The notes beneath the pieces were generated by a model. The model was not told where the DNA came from. It saw nothing but the letters and a program-made list of their open reading frames with translations, and did not search any database. From Paenibacillus sacheonensis (GTDB lineage Bacteria > Bacillota > Bacilli > Paenibacillales > Paenibacillaceae): 64,000 nucleotides of DNA. Position numbers and translations under genes: made by a program. Below are positions 1 through 7,933 of this stretch, in pieces. Position 1 is the stretch's first letter. Every line of letters begins with the position of its first letter. The stretch spans positions 124,001 through 188,000 of the forward strand of contig NZ_JAAAMU010000006.1 of the NCBI RefSeq assembly GCF_009909195.1, in the 5' to 3' direction.

Positions 1-803
1 ATTCCTGGGACGTCGGCAAAATGTGGCATAACCGCCTCAGCTACGGCCAGGTGTGCACGGCCGAAACGCAGGCTTACTTGAACTTCGCCCGAATCACGTC
101 GCATATGCGCTACCAGAAAGACAAGTTTACTGCCGAAGACAAGGACTGGGTTCGTACCTACCTCAACCCTTACCGGGAATGGATCGGCGCCCAAATCCGG
201 GTCGACGGCTATGCCTACGGCGCGGCAGGCAACCCGGACCTGGCAGCCGAGCTGGCCTGGAAGGACTCGTCGTTCTCCCATATCAAGAACGGCATCTACG
301 GCGCCATGTTCTGCGCGGCCATGATCGCCGCCGCCTTCGTGGAAACGGACGTACGCCGCATCGTGGACATCGGGCTGGGCGTTATCCCTGCGAACAGCCG
401 GCTTGCGAGCGACATTAAGCTCGCCATCGAGATCGCGGAATCCACGAACGGCCAAGTCGAGCTGACGCAGCGCATCTGGGACGCCTTCTGCCACTACGAC
501 GCGGTGCATACGAATAACAACGCGGCATTGTGCGCGGCGGCGCTCATCTACTCCGGCGGCGATTACGAGAAGGGCATCACGACAGCCGTCCTCGGCGGCT
601 GGGATACGGACTGCAACGGCGCGACGGTCGGCTCCATCCTCGGCGCGATGCTGGGCGGCAGCGCGCTGCCTTCGTCCTGGACGGCTCCGCTCAACGACCA
701 GCTGTATGCGGCCGTGAACGGCTTCCATCCCATCGCGATCTCGGAATGCGCGCGCCGCAGCTATGAAGTATTCCGCAAGCTGCAGGCGGTACCGGCGGTA
801 TAG
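1..803 (+). CDS. ADP-ribosylglycohydrolase family protein (5' truncated by window edge)
   Basis: The reading frame is open from base 3, so the true start lies upstream of the window; 266 residues are visible. Family members hydrolyse ADP-ribose from proteins or small molecules using two magnesium ions bound by aspartates. The C-terminal signature GGWDTDCNGATVGSILGAML is clear near base 600, with the Asp-Thr-Asp metal-binding residues intact. An earlier Ala-rich helix (KNGIYGAMFCAAMIAAAF) and an HTNNNAALCAAAL segment also fit the all-helical fold. Whether the target is protein ADP-ribose, ADP-ribosyl-arginine or a nucleoside derivative cannot be read from this part. A hairpin follows 37 bp after the stop. 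Confidence 0.85.
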   Translation, partial: SWDVGKMWHNRLSYGQVCTAETQAYLNFARITSHMRYQKDKFTAEDKDWVRTYLNPYREWIGAQIRVDGYAYGAAGNPDLAAELAWKDSSFSHIKNGIYGAMFCAAMIAAAFVETDVRRIVDIGLGVIPANSRLASDIKLAIEIAESTNGQVELTQRIWDAFCHYDAVHTNNNAALCAAALIYSGGDYEKGITTAVLGGWDTDCNGATVGSILGAMLGGSALPSSWTAPLNDQLYAAVNGFHPIAISECARRSYEVFRKLQAVPAV

Positions 804-840
804 ATCGTTAAGTCGGCATAGCTGAGCAGAAGAAAACCGA

Positions 841-894
841 AAAACAGTGGCGCCCCGGACGCGAGAAATGATCGTCTTGGGGCGCCACTGTTTT
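841..894. terminator. Bidirectional Rho-independent terminator
   Basis: A perfect 16-bp inverted repeat (AAAACAGTGGCGCCCC at 841-856, its complement at 879-894) has a 22-nt loop and A/T runs at both ends. It lies between two convergent genes and can serve both. Confidence 0.85.
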
Positions 895-939
895 AATTTG
901 CTCCCAGCAATCTTGCTTGCTGCGTGCTTCCCGCCTCGC

Positions 940-1974
940 TTAGCGGCTTCCATCCCTCAGCCATTGTTGGATGTCCGCCGCCCGGTCCGCATAACGCCGA
1001 AGCGCATGCAGGGTTGCCGTCGCTTGCTCCGTCCCCAGCTGTTGTTCCTCGTCGTCCGTGCATTCGATTCGCAGCGACCGCTTCAAGCTGTAGGCCAGCC
1101 AGCCCAGCATGCCGAGGCAGCCATGGGCCACGACCGCCTGCCAATCGGCCTGCAAAGGACCCGACCGCCGCGAATAGGCGCGCACGAAGGCCGAAAATTT
1201 GTCCTTGTCCAAATCGCCCGTCCCGTCTTCCGACCAGTACACGGCGGTGTCGGACAGATTCTGCATCGGATTCACGGATCCCGATGCTTCCCAATCGATC
1301 AGGATCGGACCGTCTTGATTCCACAGCACATTCTTCGCGTCTAAATCCAAGTGACTGATGACGGTGTCTGCCGCAAGCAACCGCGCGGCATGATTCGCTT
1401 GCGCCTCCCAGTCGTACAACGCGTTCACGGACGCCTGCACCGCGTCCGCCCAAGGGGCACGTTGGGCCTGACCTTGCTGCAAGTAGGCGCGCCAATCCGT
1501 CGTTTTTGCTTGATTTGGACCAGCCGCTTCGCGTTCTGCCAGCGAAAAATCCGTCCAATGGATATCCGCCAATAGCCCGCCTATCGTCTCGCAGTGATCC
1601 ACGGTGATCTCGCTCGGCTTCAAGCTTCTTCCCTCGACCCAATCGAACACCAGATAGTACCGGCCGTCCGCATGCTGCACGGAAGTCCCGTTGAATCGCT
1701 TGGCCGGAAGTGCCGGAACGGTACGGGCCGCAATCGCGGCGATTTCTTCCGAACGGAGGAAGTTTCGCATCGCTTCAGGCCTCGTCATGATGTGGGGGTT
1801 CAACGCTTTGACCGCGAATTTCCCCGCCGTGGTCTCGAGTGCATACATGCGATGCAATAACCCGCCCGTGACGGCGTGCGGCGTGCGGACCAACGCCCCT
1901 AATTGCAGATTCGCACACAGCCGGGCGAATTCCGCGCCGTCCTGATCCGATCTGATTTCAATATGCTCGCCCAT
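940..1974 (-). CDS. Aminoglycoside phosphotransferase (APH)/choline kinase-family protein
   Basis: The 344-residue protein has the kinase-like APH fold. The catalytic loop reads HLDLDAKN (about residues 208-215), followed by the metal-binding LIDWE (about 224-228). This enzyme class transfers phosphate from ATP to small hydroxylated substrates. The N-terminal lobe contains FAVKAL, which would hold the ATP-binding lysine. Two in-frame ATGs are available at 1980 and 1974; the AAGGAG box abuts the first and lies 6 nt before the second, so 1974 is chosen. The substrate is unknown: such proteins are common in Paenibacillus and need not confer antibiotic resistance. It stands alone. Confidence 0.8.
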   Translation of the reverse strand: MGEHIEIRSDQDGAEFARLCANLQLGALVRTPHAVTGGLLHRMYALETTAGKFAVKALNPHIMTRPEAMRNFLRSEEIAAIAARTVPALPAKRFNGTSVQHADGRYYLVFDWVEGRSLKPSEITVDHCETIGGLLADIHWTDFSLAEREAAGPNQAKTTDWRAYLQQGQAQRAPWADAVQASVNALYDWEAQANHAARLLAADTVISHLDLDAKNVLWNQDGPILIDWEASGSVNPMQNLSDTAVYWSEDGTGDLDKDKFSAFVRAYSRRSGPLQADWQAVVAHGCLGMLGWLAYSLKRSLRIECTDDEEQQLGTEQATATLHALRRYADRAADIQQWLRDGSR

Positions 1975-2043
1975 GCGCATCTCCTTGATTCGTCCGGCTG
2001 CATCGGCATGGAATCGGGCATCGTCCCGGCCGTGAAGACAATG

Positions 2044-2086
2044 CCCGCTTTATCGCCAAGCCCGCTTTATCGCCAAGCCCGCTTTA
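2044..2086. repeat. 17-bp tandem repeat, about 2.5 copies
   Basis: CCCGCTTTATCGCCAAG occurs at 2044-2060 and 2061-2077, with a partial third copy from 2078. It is upstream of the phosphotransferase gene and downstream of the helveticin-like gene. Confidence 0.8.
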
Positions 2087-2119
2087 TGGGAATTACACCA
2101 ACTCCATTATACGTGGCGT

Positions 2120-3109
2120 TCACTTGAACTTGCTATCCGAAACGTAATAGATTTTCTGCGTATTTTGCTTATTCACGGGATCCGTCACGATCGTAAAATA
2201 AACGTTGCCGTTCTTCGTCTGCACGCCCTCGATCTCGTGTTTCCCCACGTTCGTGATTTTCACGAGGCTTTTGAAAGCCCCTCTGTTCGACATCATCGCC
2301 AGCTGCGGAACTTGGCCTTCCGCGCCGCCCGACGTATAGAGCTCCGTCTTGCCCAGCATGTCGAGCCCCTGGAAGGATCCGTTCGGTCTGACGATTCCGC
2401 TGCCGGACTGCGTAAAGCTGGCGACGCAGGCGCTCTTCGCCGCCTTGCTGTCCAATCGGACCAGCTCGTTGCCGTCGAGAAGCTTGTTCAAGGCAACCGT
2501 GTCGTAAATGGACCATGTTACGGCGCCTGCTTTCGTTTGCACCCGGAATATCGTATGCGTGCTGTTGCCCCCGCCGTCGACGCGATAGGTATCGCCGAGC
2601 CGCGTTCCGGTCCGATTGGCGTAATTCATGTAAGTAATGCGGTGAAGACTCGTATAGTCGACCGTCTTGCCGGCCGAGTACTGCATTCTGGCGACCTGAA
2701 GCGACCAGTAATAAGAGGTCGACGGATCCGACTTCGAGCTGAAGTAGAAGTAATCAACGCCTTTGTACGTGTACATATCGAGGCTTTGGCAGTGTCCCGA
2801 ATTGGTAACGGCCATCTCGTCGACGTAGGAAGCGTTCTTGCCGCCGATGAGCAGTCTGGAGAGATAGCATTTCCCGCCGGACCGCTGGGTAACGTACACG
2901 TATTTGGTCGCGATATACGCTTTTTGAACGGCCGCGTTGTGCTTCAGTCCTTTGAGATTGTACGCGAGCGCTGCCTTGGCGCTGACCGTCTTCCCGGGGG
3001 ATGCCGCCACTGCGGGCAAGGCCGACAGGCTGAACATCAGAATGGCGAGCAGGACGGATGCGAGCATCTTCAGCGGCTTTCTCGGTCCGTTCGCTTGAAG
3101 CTTCATCAT
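2120..3109 (-). CDS. Secreted helveticin J-like protein (candidate class III bacteriocin family)
   Basis: The 329-residue protein begins with a classical signal peptide (LASVLLAILMFSLSALPAVAA, cleavage near residue 36) and has no lipobox. The rest has no transmembrane segment. Its pattern follows helveticin J as I remember it: an early KYVYVTQR segment, central YYWSLQVARMQY and RITYMNYANR, a QGLDMLGK segment, and a C-terminal GKHEIEGVQTKNGNVYFTIV resembling the KHSEVESIQI/CYLTVAYH region of helveticin J. That family probably forms a beta-propeller and includes large heat-labile bacteriocins of lactobacilli. No immunity or export gene is adjacent. A GGAGGT box 7 nt before the ATG supports the start. 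The family call is from memory and moderate; the secreted nature is clear. Confidence 0.5.
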   Translation of the reverse strand: MMKLQANGPRKPLKMLASVLLAILMFSLSALPAVAASPGKTVSAKAALAYNLKGLKHNAAVQKAYIATKYVYVTQRSGGKCYLSRLLIGGKNASYVDEMAVTNSGHCQSLDMYTYKGVDYFYFSSKSDPSTSYYWSLQVARMQYSAGKTVDYTSLHRITYMNYANRTGTRLGDTYRVDGGGNSTHTIFRVQTKAGAVTWSIYDTVALNKLLDGNELVRLDSKAAKSACVASFTQSGSGIVRPNGSFQGLDMLGKTELYTSGGAEGQVPQLAMMSNRGAFKSLVKITNVGKHEIEGVQTKNGNVYFTIVTDPVNKQNTQKIYYVSDSKFK

Positions 3110-3252
3110 GGGGGATACCTCCGTTAGATAGGATTGAAAGGAGTTCGATTATCGCGCGGCTGTCATGGGACTGCCGGAATGCCGGACTGCCGGAACGCCG
3201 TTTTATTTACCCGATTTTGGCAAGTTTGAATAGGCAAAAGCAAAAAAAAACA

Positions 3253-3297
3253 GCAGCCGAGCACGAGGCGCTTCGAAACGCCGATGCTTGCTGCCGT
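3253..3297 (-). terminator. Probable terminator hairpin after the secreted repeat-protein gene
   Basis: The arms CAGCA...AGCAC-GAGGCG and CGCC-GATGCTTGCTG form an imperfect stem around CTTCG. On the minus strand it is followed by a long T run (the A9 tract at 3242-3250). Confidence 0.55.
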
Positions 3298-3303
3298 TTA
3301 TGG

Positions 3304-3807
3304 TTACGCGGGTTCTTTGGCTTTCGCGTCCGCGGACGGCTTGTCGCCTTTTTCCTTGATCATGCGGTTCTTGCATTTCTCGCGGATTTCCTCGTGAAGC
3401 TGCTTGGCCGTCTTGCCTTCCGTCGAGATGCCGAGCTGCTTGGCCGTCTCCTGCATGCGAAGCATGCGCTGCGCCTTCTTCTGGGCTTTGAATTTTTCCC
3501 ATTTGGCCGGATTCGCATCGCGGGCGGCCTTCAATTCCTTATGCAGCTGCTCGGCGGTTTTGCCCTCCGTGGAGATGCCGAAATATTGCGCCGCTTCCGT
3601 CATGAACTCCAGCTTGCGGGCTTTGCGCTCCTCTTTGTTGTGACCGTGCCCGCCAAAACGCCAATGGTCCCGCTCCTGCTCGTGCTGCGCCTGCAGCTGC
3701 TCGGAGGAAGGCGTCGCGGCTTGCGCGAACGCCGGCATTGCCGTCAATAGAAGCGCCGCGGCCGTTCCGAGTACGACCGCTTGTCTGCGCCATAAAGAAT
3801 GTTTCAT
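3304..3807 (-). CDS. Secreted highly charged protein with an internal duplication
   Basis: The 167-residue protein has a Sec signal peptide (residues about 1-30, AAALLLTAMPAFAQAA). The mature part is very rich in Lys, Glu, Gln and Ala. Two copies of a helical unit are visible, about 45 residues apart: AAQYFGISTEGKTAEQLHKEL and a diverged second copy containing LGISTEGKTAKQLHEEI. A short His/Gly stretch (RFGGHGHNKEE) precedes the first copy. Similar secreted helical repeat proteins are common and mostly uncharacterised in Paenibacillus. I do not recognise a function. It has its own hairpin and appears monocistronic. Confidence 0.6.
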   Translation of the reverse strand: MKHSLWRRQAVVLGTAAALLLTAMPAFAQAATPSSEQLQAQHEQERDHWRFGGHGHNKEERKARKLEFMTEAAQYFGISTEGKTAEQLHKELKAARDANPAKWEKFKAQKKAQRMLRMQETAKQLGISTEGKTAKQLHEEIREKCKNRMIKEKGDKPSADAKAKEPA

Positions 3808-3901
3808 CTTCTGTCAGCTCCCTTCGCGGGCCATGCTTCGACCCATTCTGAGGTAGCTTGTCCAACAGGGAAACGATTTATCCAACAATACCCAATTTAT
3901 T

Positions 3902-5011
3902 TCAGCGCTGCAGCTTCGCTAGCTCCGCCAAGAGCGCGTCCTTGTCGAAATGCTCGCCGATAAAAACCGCCACGTCGTGCACGTCTCCCTGCGGGGTAAT
4001 GCGGATGAACTCCGTCTCGCGGTAGGCGAATTGGAACAAGAACCGGCTGTTGGTATCGTTGAACGTCACGATTCCTTTGGCTCGATACACGTCCTGCGGG
4101 AGTCCGTTCAACAGCTCCTCGAAGTCGTGGCTGTTGATCGGTCCGGCAAAATAATGCGTCAGCGTCATCACGTGCGAATGCGAGTCATGGGCATGGGAAT
4201 GATGGCTGTGGTCATGTTCATGGCTGTGACTGTGAACATGGTCGTTACCGTGTTCATGGTCATGGTCATGGTCCTCATGAAGGCAATCCGCGCCGCATGC
4301 ATGGCTGGCTGAATCGTCCGCCGCTTGCCGCGCTGCCGGCCGTGCCGCCGCAGGCTGATCGGCCGCCGGCGCATCGAAGATCGCAAGATCGATCACGCTG
4401 CGTACCGTCACCGTCAGCGGAGCGAAGGCGTTCAGCCCGCGTACGAGCTGCTGCACCTCGACAAGCTCCTCCGGCTGCAGCTTGTCCGCCTTGTTCACGA
4501 TTAGATCGGTCGCGCAGCGGATCTGCTCCTGCATCAGCTTGAACGTGCGCCCGCCGCGCTTGCTGCGCGCAAGCAGCTCCGGTCCGTCGACGACGGTGGC
4601 GATCGTGCGCAAATCGATGCGCATCAGCAGCGCGGCTTCCGTCACGGCGTCGATGATTTCCATCGGATTCGCCGCGCCCGTCGATTCGATCAGCACGACG
4701 TCCGGCGCATGCTCGTCGATCAGCTCCTTCAGCTCGATGCCGAGATCGCCGCGGATCGTGCAGCAGATGCAGCCGCCCAGCATTTCGGCCATCGGAACCT
4801 CGCCGTCGATCAATTGTCCGTCCAGGTTGACGTCGCCAAGCTCGTTCATGATGACCGCCGCTTTAATATCCTGCTCTTTATAGTAATCGATGACCTGGTT
4901 CAGCAGCGTCGTCTTGCCGCTTCCCAGGAAGCCGGACAGCAAATGCACCGCGACCGCGCGGCTGTCCCGCCCCTTCGTTTCGTTGTTGGGTTGTCCGTCT
5001 GATGGGGTCAT
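3902..5011 (-). CDS. CobW/COG0523-family metal-chaperone GTPase with His-rich loop
   Basis: The 369-residue protein is a G3E-class P-loop GTPase. Walker A is GFLGSGKTT (about residues 28-36), the metal-binding CICC (CXCC) motif lies about residues 81-84, and the guanine-specificity motif is NKAD (about 174). Between the GTPase and the C-terminal CobW_C domain is a His/Asp/Glu-rich loop (about residues 240-285, 17 histidines), typical of members that handle Zn, Co or Ni. Known relatives (YciC, ZNG1, CobW, HypB-like proteins) insert metal into client proteins or act under zinc starvation. A second CobW-family gene is divergent, 143 bp away. Which metal is handled cannot be decided from the sequence. 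Confidence 0.9.
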   Translation of the reverse strand: MTPSDGQPNNETKGRDSRAVAVHLLSGFLGSGKTTLLNQVIDYYKEQDIKAAVIMNELGDVNLDGQLIDGEVPMAEMLGGCICCTIRGDLGIELKELIDEHAPDVVLIESTGAANPMEIIDAVTEAALLMRIDLRTIATVVDGPELLARSKRGGRTFKLMQEQIRCATDLIVNKADKLQPEELVEVQQLVRGLNAFAPLTVTVRSVIDLAIFDAPAADQPAAARPAARQAADDSASHACGADCLHEDHDHDHEHGNDHVHSHSHEHDHSHHSHAHDSHSHVMTLTHYFAGPINSHDFEELLNGLPQDVYRAKGIVTFNDTNSRFLFQFAYRETEFIRITPQGDVHDVAVFIGEHFDKDALLAELAKLQR

Positions 5012-5079
5012 GCGCTTCTTCCTCTCTTCAATAAACTGGCACCATTATACCGTTCTCCGCTCGAATTTAACAGACATGC

Positions 5080-5098
5080 CGAAATCGGTGTTATTTCG
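5080..5098. promoter_or_regulatory. Inverted repeat between divergent CobW genes, possible metalloregulator site
   Basis: CGAAAT at 5080-5085 and ATTTCG at 5093-5098 are separated by 7 nt in the divergent intergenic region. It resembles an operator in position and symmetry but does not match the B. subtilis Zur box closely enough to name it. Confidence 0.25.
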
Positions 5099-5154
5099 TG
5101 CCCGAGCCGCATATTGTTCATGGATGTGAACCTTGGAGGGAGGGTGTGGCCAAC

Positions 5155-6369
5155 ATGGAGCAACATGCGATACCGGTGATCGTCCTGAGCGGCTTTCTGG
5201 GCAGCGGCAAAACGACCCTGCTGCTAAGGCTGCTGCAGCACGCCAAATCCAGCGGTCTGCGGGCGTCCGTGCTCATGAACGAGATCGGATCCGTCGACGT
5301 GGACGGCACGCAGGTGAGCAGCGAATCCGCCTACCAGCTGCTGGAGCGCGTTACCGAGGGCTGCCTGTGCTGCACGAAGAAGAGCGAGCTGGCGCAGTGC
5401 CTCGAGCGGCTGGCGCTCATGCGCCCCGACGTCATCGTGATGGAGCTGACCGGCGTAGCGAATCCGGAGGAAATTGTGGACGCGATGACCGAGCCGTCCG
5501 TCATCGGCAAAGCGGCGCTGCATCGCATCGTCACCGTGCTCGACGCGGAGCATGCGCTTGACTATAACAGCATATTCTCCTCGGACCGGGAGCTGATCCG
5601 CACGCTGCGCCGGCAAATCGAGGTGGCCGATATCATCGTAGCCAACAAATTCGACTTGATCTCGAACCGTACCGCGGACAAAGTCAGAGCGCTCGTCAAG
5701 GATCGCAACGGCTCTGCCATGTTCGTCAGCGCTGTGCGCTGCGAGCTGGATGCGGCCCCCATCTTCGAAGGCATCTCGGCCGCGGCCGAGCGGCGGCAGC
5801 CCGTCATCTCCGGCACGCGGCCGTCCGCGTCGATCGCGCGCGCCGCGGCAGGCTCCGCGGGCTTGCCGCAGGCAGCGGTGCCGCGCGGCGGCAGCGCGTT
5901 CGCCGGCGCCGGCGGAGCAGCGGCGCAGCCGATCGTGCGCGTGAGCGCCGGAGCCGGCGCGGCTCGAAGCGGCGCTCCCGGCGGCGCGGGCCCGGCCGAC
6001 CAGCCAGCAGCCGGCAGCGGGCCATCCTCGGCTGGCAAGACCTCGCGCGGGAATGCGGCCGCGGCATCCGCACCCGGCGGTTCGTTCTCGCGCATTCGAA
6101 CGGCTGCGATCTATCCCGACGCGGAGGCGGCCGGCGTCACTCGCCGCCAATTCGAAGCCTTCCTTGGCGGGAGAGGCAGCGTCTGCCTGCGCGCCAAAGG
6201 ATATATGCCGTACGGCAAAGACGGCCGCTTGATGCTCTTCCAGCTGGCGGGCAAGCGGCTCGAATGGTCGCCGAGCACCTACGAAGGCGCCCCGTATTTC
6301 GTCATGATCGGCATCGACTTGGACGAAGCCAAGATCAAGCAGGAGTGGGAGCGGCTCGCGCGCAAATAG
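5155..6369 (+). CDS. CobW/COG0523-family GTPase with long Ala/Gly/Pro linker
   Basis: The 404-residue protein has Walker A GFLGSGKTT (about residues 12-20), the CXCC metal motif as CLCC (about 70-73), and NKFD (about 163). It lacks a His-rich loop. Instead about 100 residues (roughly 212-312, bases 5790-6090) are a low-complexity Ala/Gly/Pro/Arg linker coded by extremely GC-rich DNA, before a normal CobW_C domain (CLRAKGYMPYGKDGRLMLFQLAG). The frame is open upstream, but GGAGGGAGGG at 5135-5144 sits 10 nt before ATG 5155, which fixes the start. It is divergent from the His-rich paralogue; the two probably serve related metal-delivery tasks. Confidence 0.85.
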   Translation: MEQHAIPVIVLSGFLGSGKTTLLLRLLQHAKSSGLRASVLMNEIGSVDVDGTQVSSESAYQLLERVTEGCLCCTKKSELAQCLERLALMRPDVIVMELTGVANPEEIVDAMTEPSVIGKAALHRIVTVLDAEHALDYNSIFSSDRELIRTLRRQIEVADIIVANKFDLISNRTADKVRALVKDRNGSAMFVSAVRCELDAAPIFEGISAAAERRQPVISGTRPSASIARAAAGSAGLPQAAVPRGGSAFAGAGGAAAQPIVRVSAGAGAARSGAPGGAGPADQPAAGSGPSSAGKTSRGNAAAASAPGGSFSRIRTAAIYPDAEAAGVTRRQFEAFLGGRGSVCLRAKGYMPYGKDGRLMLFQLAGKRLEWSPSTYEGAPYFVMIGIDLDEAKIKQEWERLARK

Positions 6370-6390
6370 GCGCGCGGCAGGCGAATAATC

Positions 6391-6430
6391 GGCGGGGAAG
6401 GCGACGCAGCTCGCCTTCCCCGCCTTTTTT
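6391..6430 (+). terminator. Rho-independent terminator
   Basis: A perfect 14-bp stem (GGCGGGGAAGGCGA and its complement) with loop CGCAGC is followed by six T. It lies 21 bp after the CobW-family stop codon. Confidence 0.9.
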
Positions 6431-6540
6431 CAAGACGGCGCGGCTTCGGGCGGCAGGAAGGAATTCGCCGGCGGGCGGGGAACTACATATACGAAGCATG
6501 TTCACATTCCGCGCCTAGAGCACCAAGAAAGGTAACTTCC

Positions 6541-7716
6541 ATGCCGGTTAATCTCGTTTATTTTCTGCTCTTCTACTTCTTCTTCTACATGGGCAACGCC
6601 GTTTACGGCACGTTTATTCCGCTGTACTTCCAGCACGCCGGCTTCACGCAGTCGCAGATCGGAACCCTATTAGGCTTGGGTCCGCTAATCGCAGTTTTGG
6701 CCCAGCCGTTCTGGGGCTTGCTCAGCGACCGCGCGAAGACCAAGAACAGCATTCTGATCCTGCTGCTTATCTGCACCGGCCTCTCGTCGCTGCTCTATCC
6801 GCTGACCAGCCAGTTCACGCTGCTGCTGCTGATCATCTGCGTCTTTACGTTCTTCCAATCCTCGATCTTCCCGCTCAGCGACGCCGTCACGCTGGAGGCG
6901 CTGGACAAGCGCGGACGAGGGGATTTCAGCCGCATTCGCCTAGGGGGCACGGTTGGCTTCGCGATCATGTCGATTCTGTTCGGCATCCTCGCCGAGAAAC
7001 GCATCGATCTCCTGTTCGGCGTGTATGCCGCGCTGCTGGCGATCTGCCTGCTGCTCGTGCTGCGCTTCCCGGCGATCGAAGGGCACCAGACGAGAAGCCG
7101 CCAGCGCATGTCCGTTTGGGCATTGATGCGCAACCGCAAGCTGATGCTCTGCATCGGCGCGAACTTCGTCTTCCAAGTAACGCTGGGTTACTACTACGCC
7201 TTCTTCCCGCTCTACTTCAAGGAGATGGGCGGCGACAGCGCCTGGCTCGGCTGGTCCATGGTCATCTCGTCCCTAAGCGAGGTTCCGTTCCTGCTGCTCT
7301 CGAGCCGTATTTTCAAACGTTTCCGAACCTGGCATATCCTGCTTGCGGCGGGAGCGGCCGCGGCGCTGCGGTGGTACCTGTTCTCGGTAATCCACAGTCC
7401 CGTCTGGCTGCTGCCGACGCAAGCGCTGCACGGGTTGATCTTCATCGTGCTGACCGTCACGATGGCGAACTTCATCAACAAGGAAGTGCCGAACGAGCTG
7501 AAGGCCAGCGGGCAAACGCTGAACGGACTGATCACCATGGGTCTCGCGCGCATCATCGGCAGCCTGGTCGGCGGCGTCGGCAGCGAAGCGTTCGGCATGC
7601 GCAGCATGTTCTTCTATAATTCGCTGGCTGCCGTCTTCTGCGTCCTCGTGTTCGCGCTCGTCTTCCGGTCGCAGGAGCGCAAGGAAGCGGCCGATTCGCG
7701 GCATGCCGCGGTCTAA
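6541..7716 (+). CDS. Major facilitator superfamily transporter (MFS_1-like)
   Basis: The 391-residue protein is strongly hydrophobic with about 12 membrane segments. The loop between helices 2 and 3 reads GLLSDRAKTK, a good match to the MFS G-x-x-x-D-R motif. The N-terminus (YFLLFYFFFYMGNAVYGTFI) and overall length fit the MFS_1-like group that includes HsrA/PPP-type transporters. Substrate cannot be inferred; the short terminal tails argue against extra domains. The start ATG is preceded by AAGAAAGGTAACTTCC, a modest ribosome binding site. It is separated from the upstream CobW gene by a terminator, so it is probably its own unit. Confidence 0.85.
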   Translation: MPVNLVYFLLFYFFFYMGNAVYGTFIPLYFQHAGFTQSQIGTLLGLGPLIAVLAQPFWGLLSDRAKTKNSILILLLICTGLSSLLYPLTSQFTLLLLIICVFTFFQSSIFPLSDAVTLEALDKRGRGDFSRIRLGGTVGFAIMSILFGILAEKRIDLLFGVYAALLAICLLLVLRFPAIEGHQTRSRQRMSVWALMRNRKLMLCIGANFVFQVTLGYYYAFFPLYFKEMGGDSAWLGWSMVISSLSEVPFLLLSSRIFKRFRTWHILLAAGAAAALRWYLFSVIHSPVWLLPTQALHGLIFIVLTVTMANFINKEVPNELKASGQTLNGLITMGLARIIGSLVGGVGSEAFGMRSMFFYNSLAAVFCVLVFALVFRSQERKEAADSRHAAV

Positions 7717-7760
7717 AGACCGTATAGGGCTGCCGCGCAGGACATGCCGAGCGAGCAATT

Positions 7761-7802
7761 TGTCCGTTGTCCGTTTTCCGTTGTCCGTTTTCCGTTGTCC
7801 GT
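7761..7802. repeat. Heptamer tandem array (TGTCCGT/TTTCCGT), 6 units
   Basis: Six consecutive 7-bp units: TGTCCGT, TGTCCGT, TTTCCGT, TGTCCGT, TTTCCGT, TGTCCGT, directly downstream of the MFS gene and upstream of a terminator hairpin. Confidence 0.9.
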
Positions 7803-7814
7803 TCCCGCTCGCCG

Positions 7815-7863
7815 AAAAAGCCTTCAAACCCATAAAACGAATCATGGGGATGAAGGCTTTTTT
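7815..7863. terminator. Terminator hairpin
   Basis: AAAAAGCCTTCA (7815-7826) pairs with TGAAGGCTTTTT (7851-7862), with a T run on the plus strand and an A run before the stem, so it can act in both directions between convergent genes. Confidence 0.8.
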
Positions 7864-7933
7864 CTTTGGCTTCATGAAATCCTGCAGAGTGCCGATTGGT
7901 CTCTACTGCGCGGCAGCAGCTGCGCGCCTGCTG

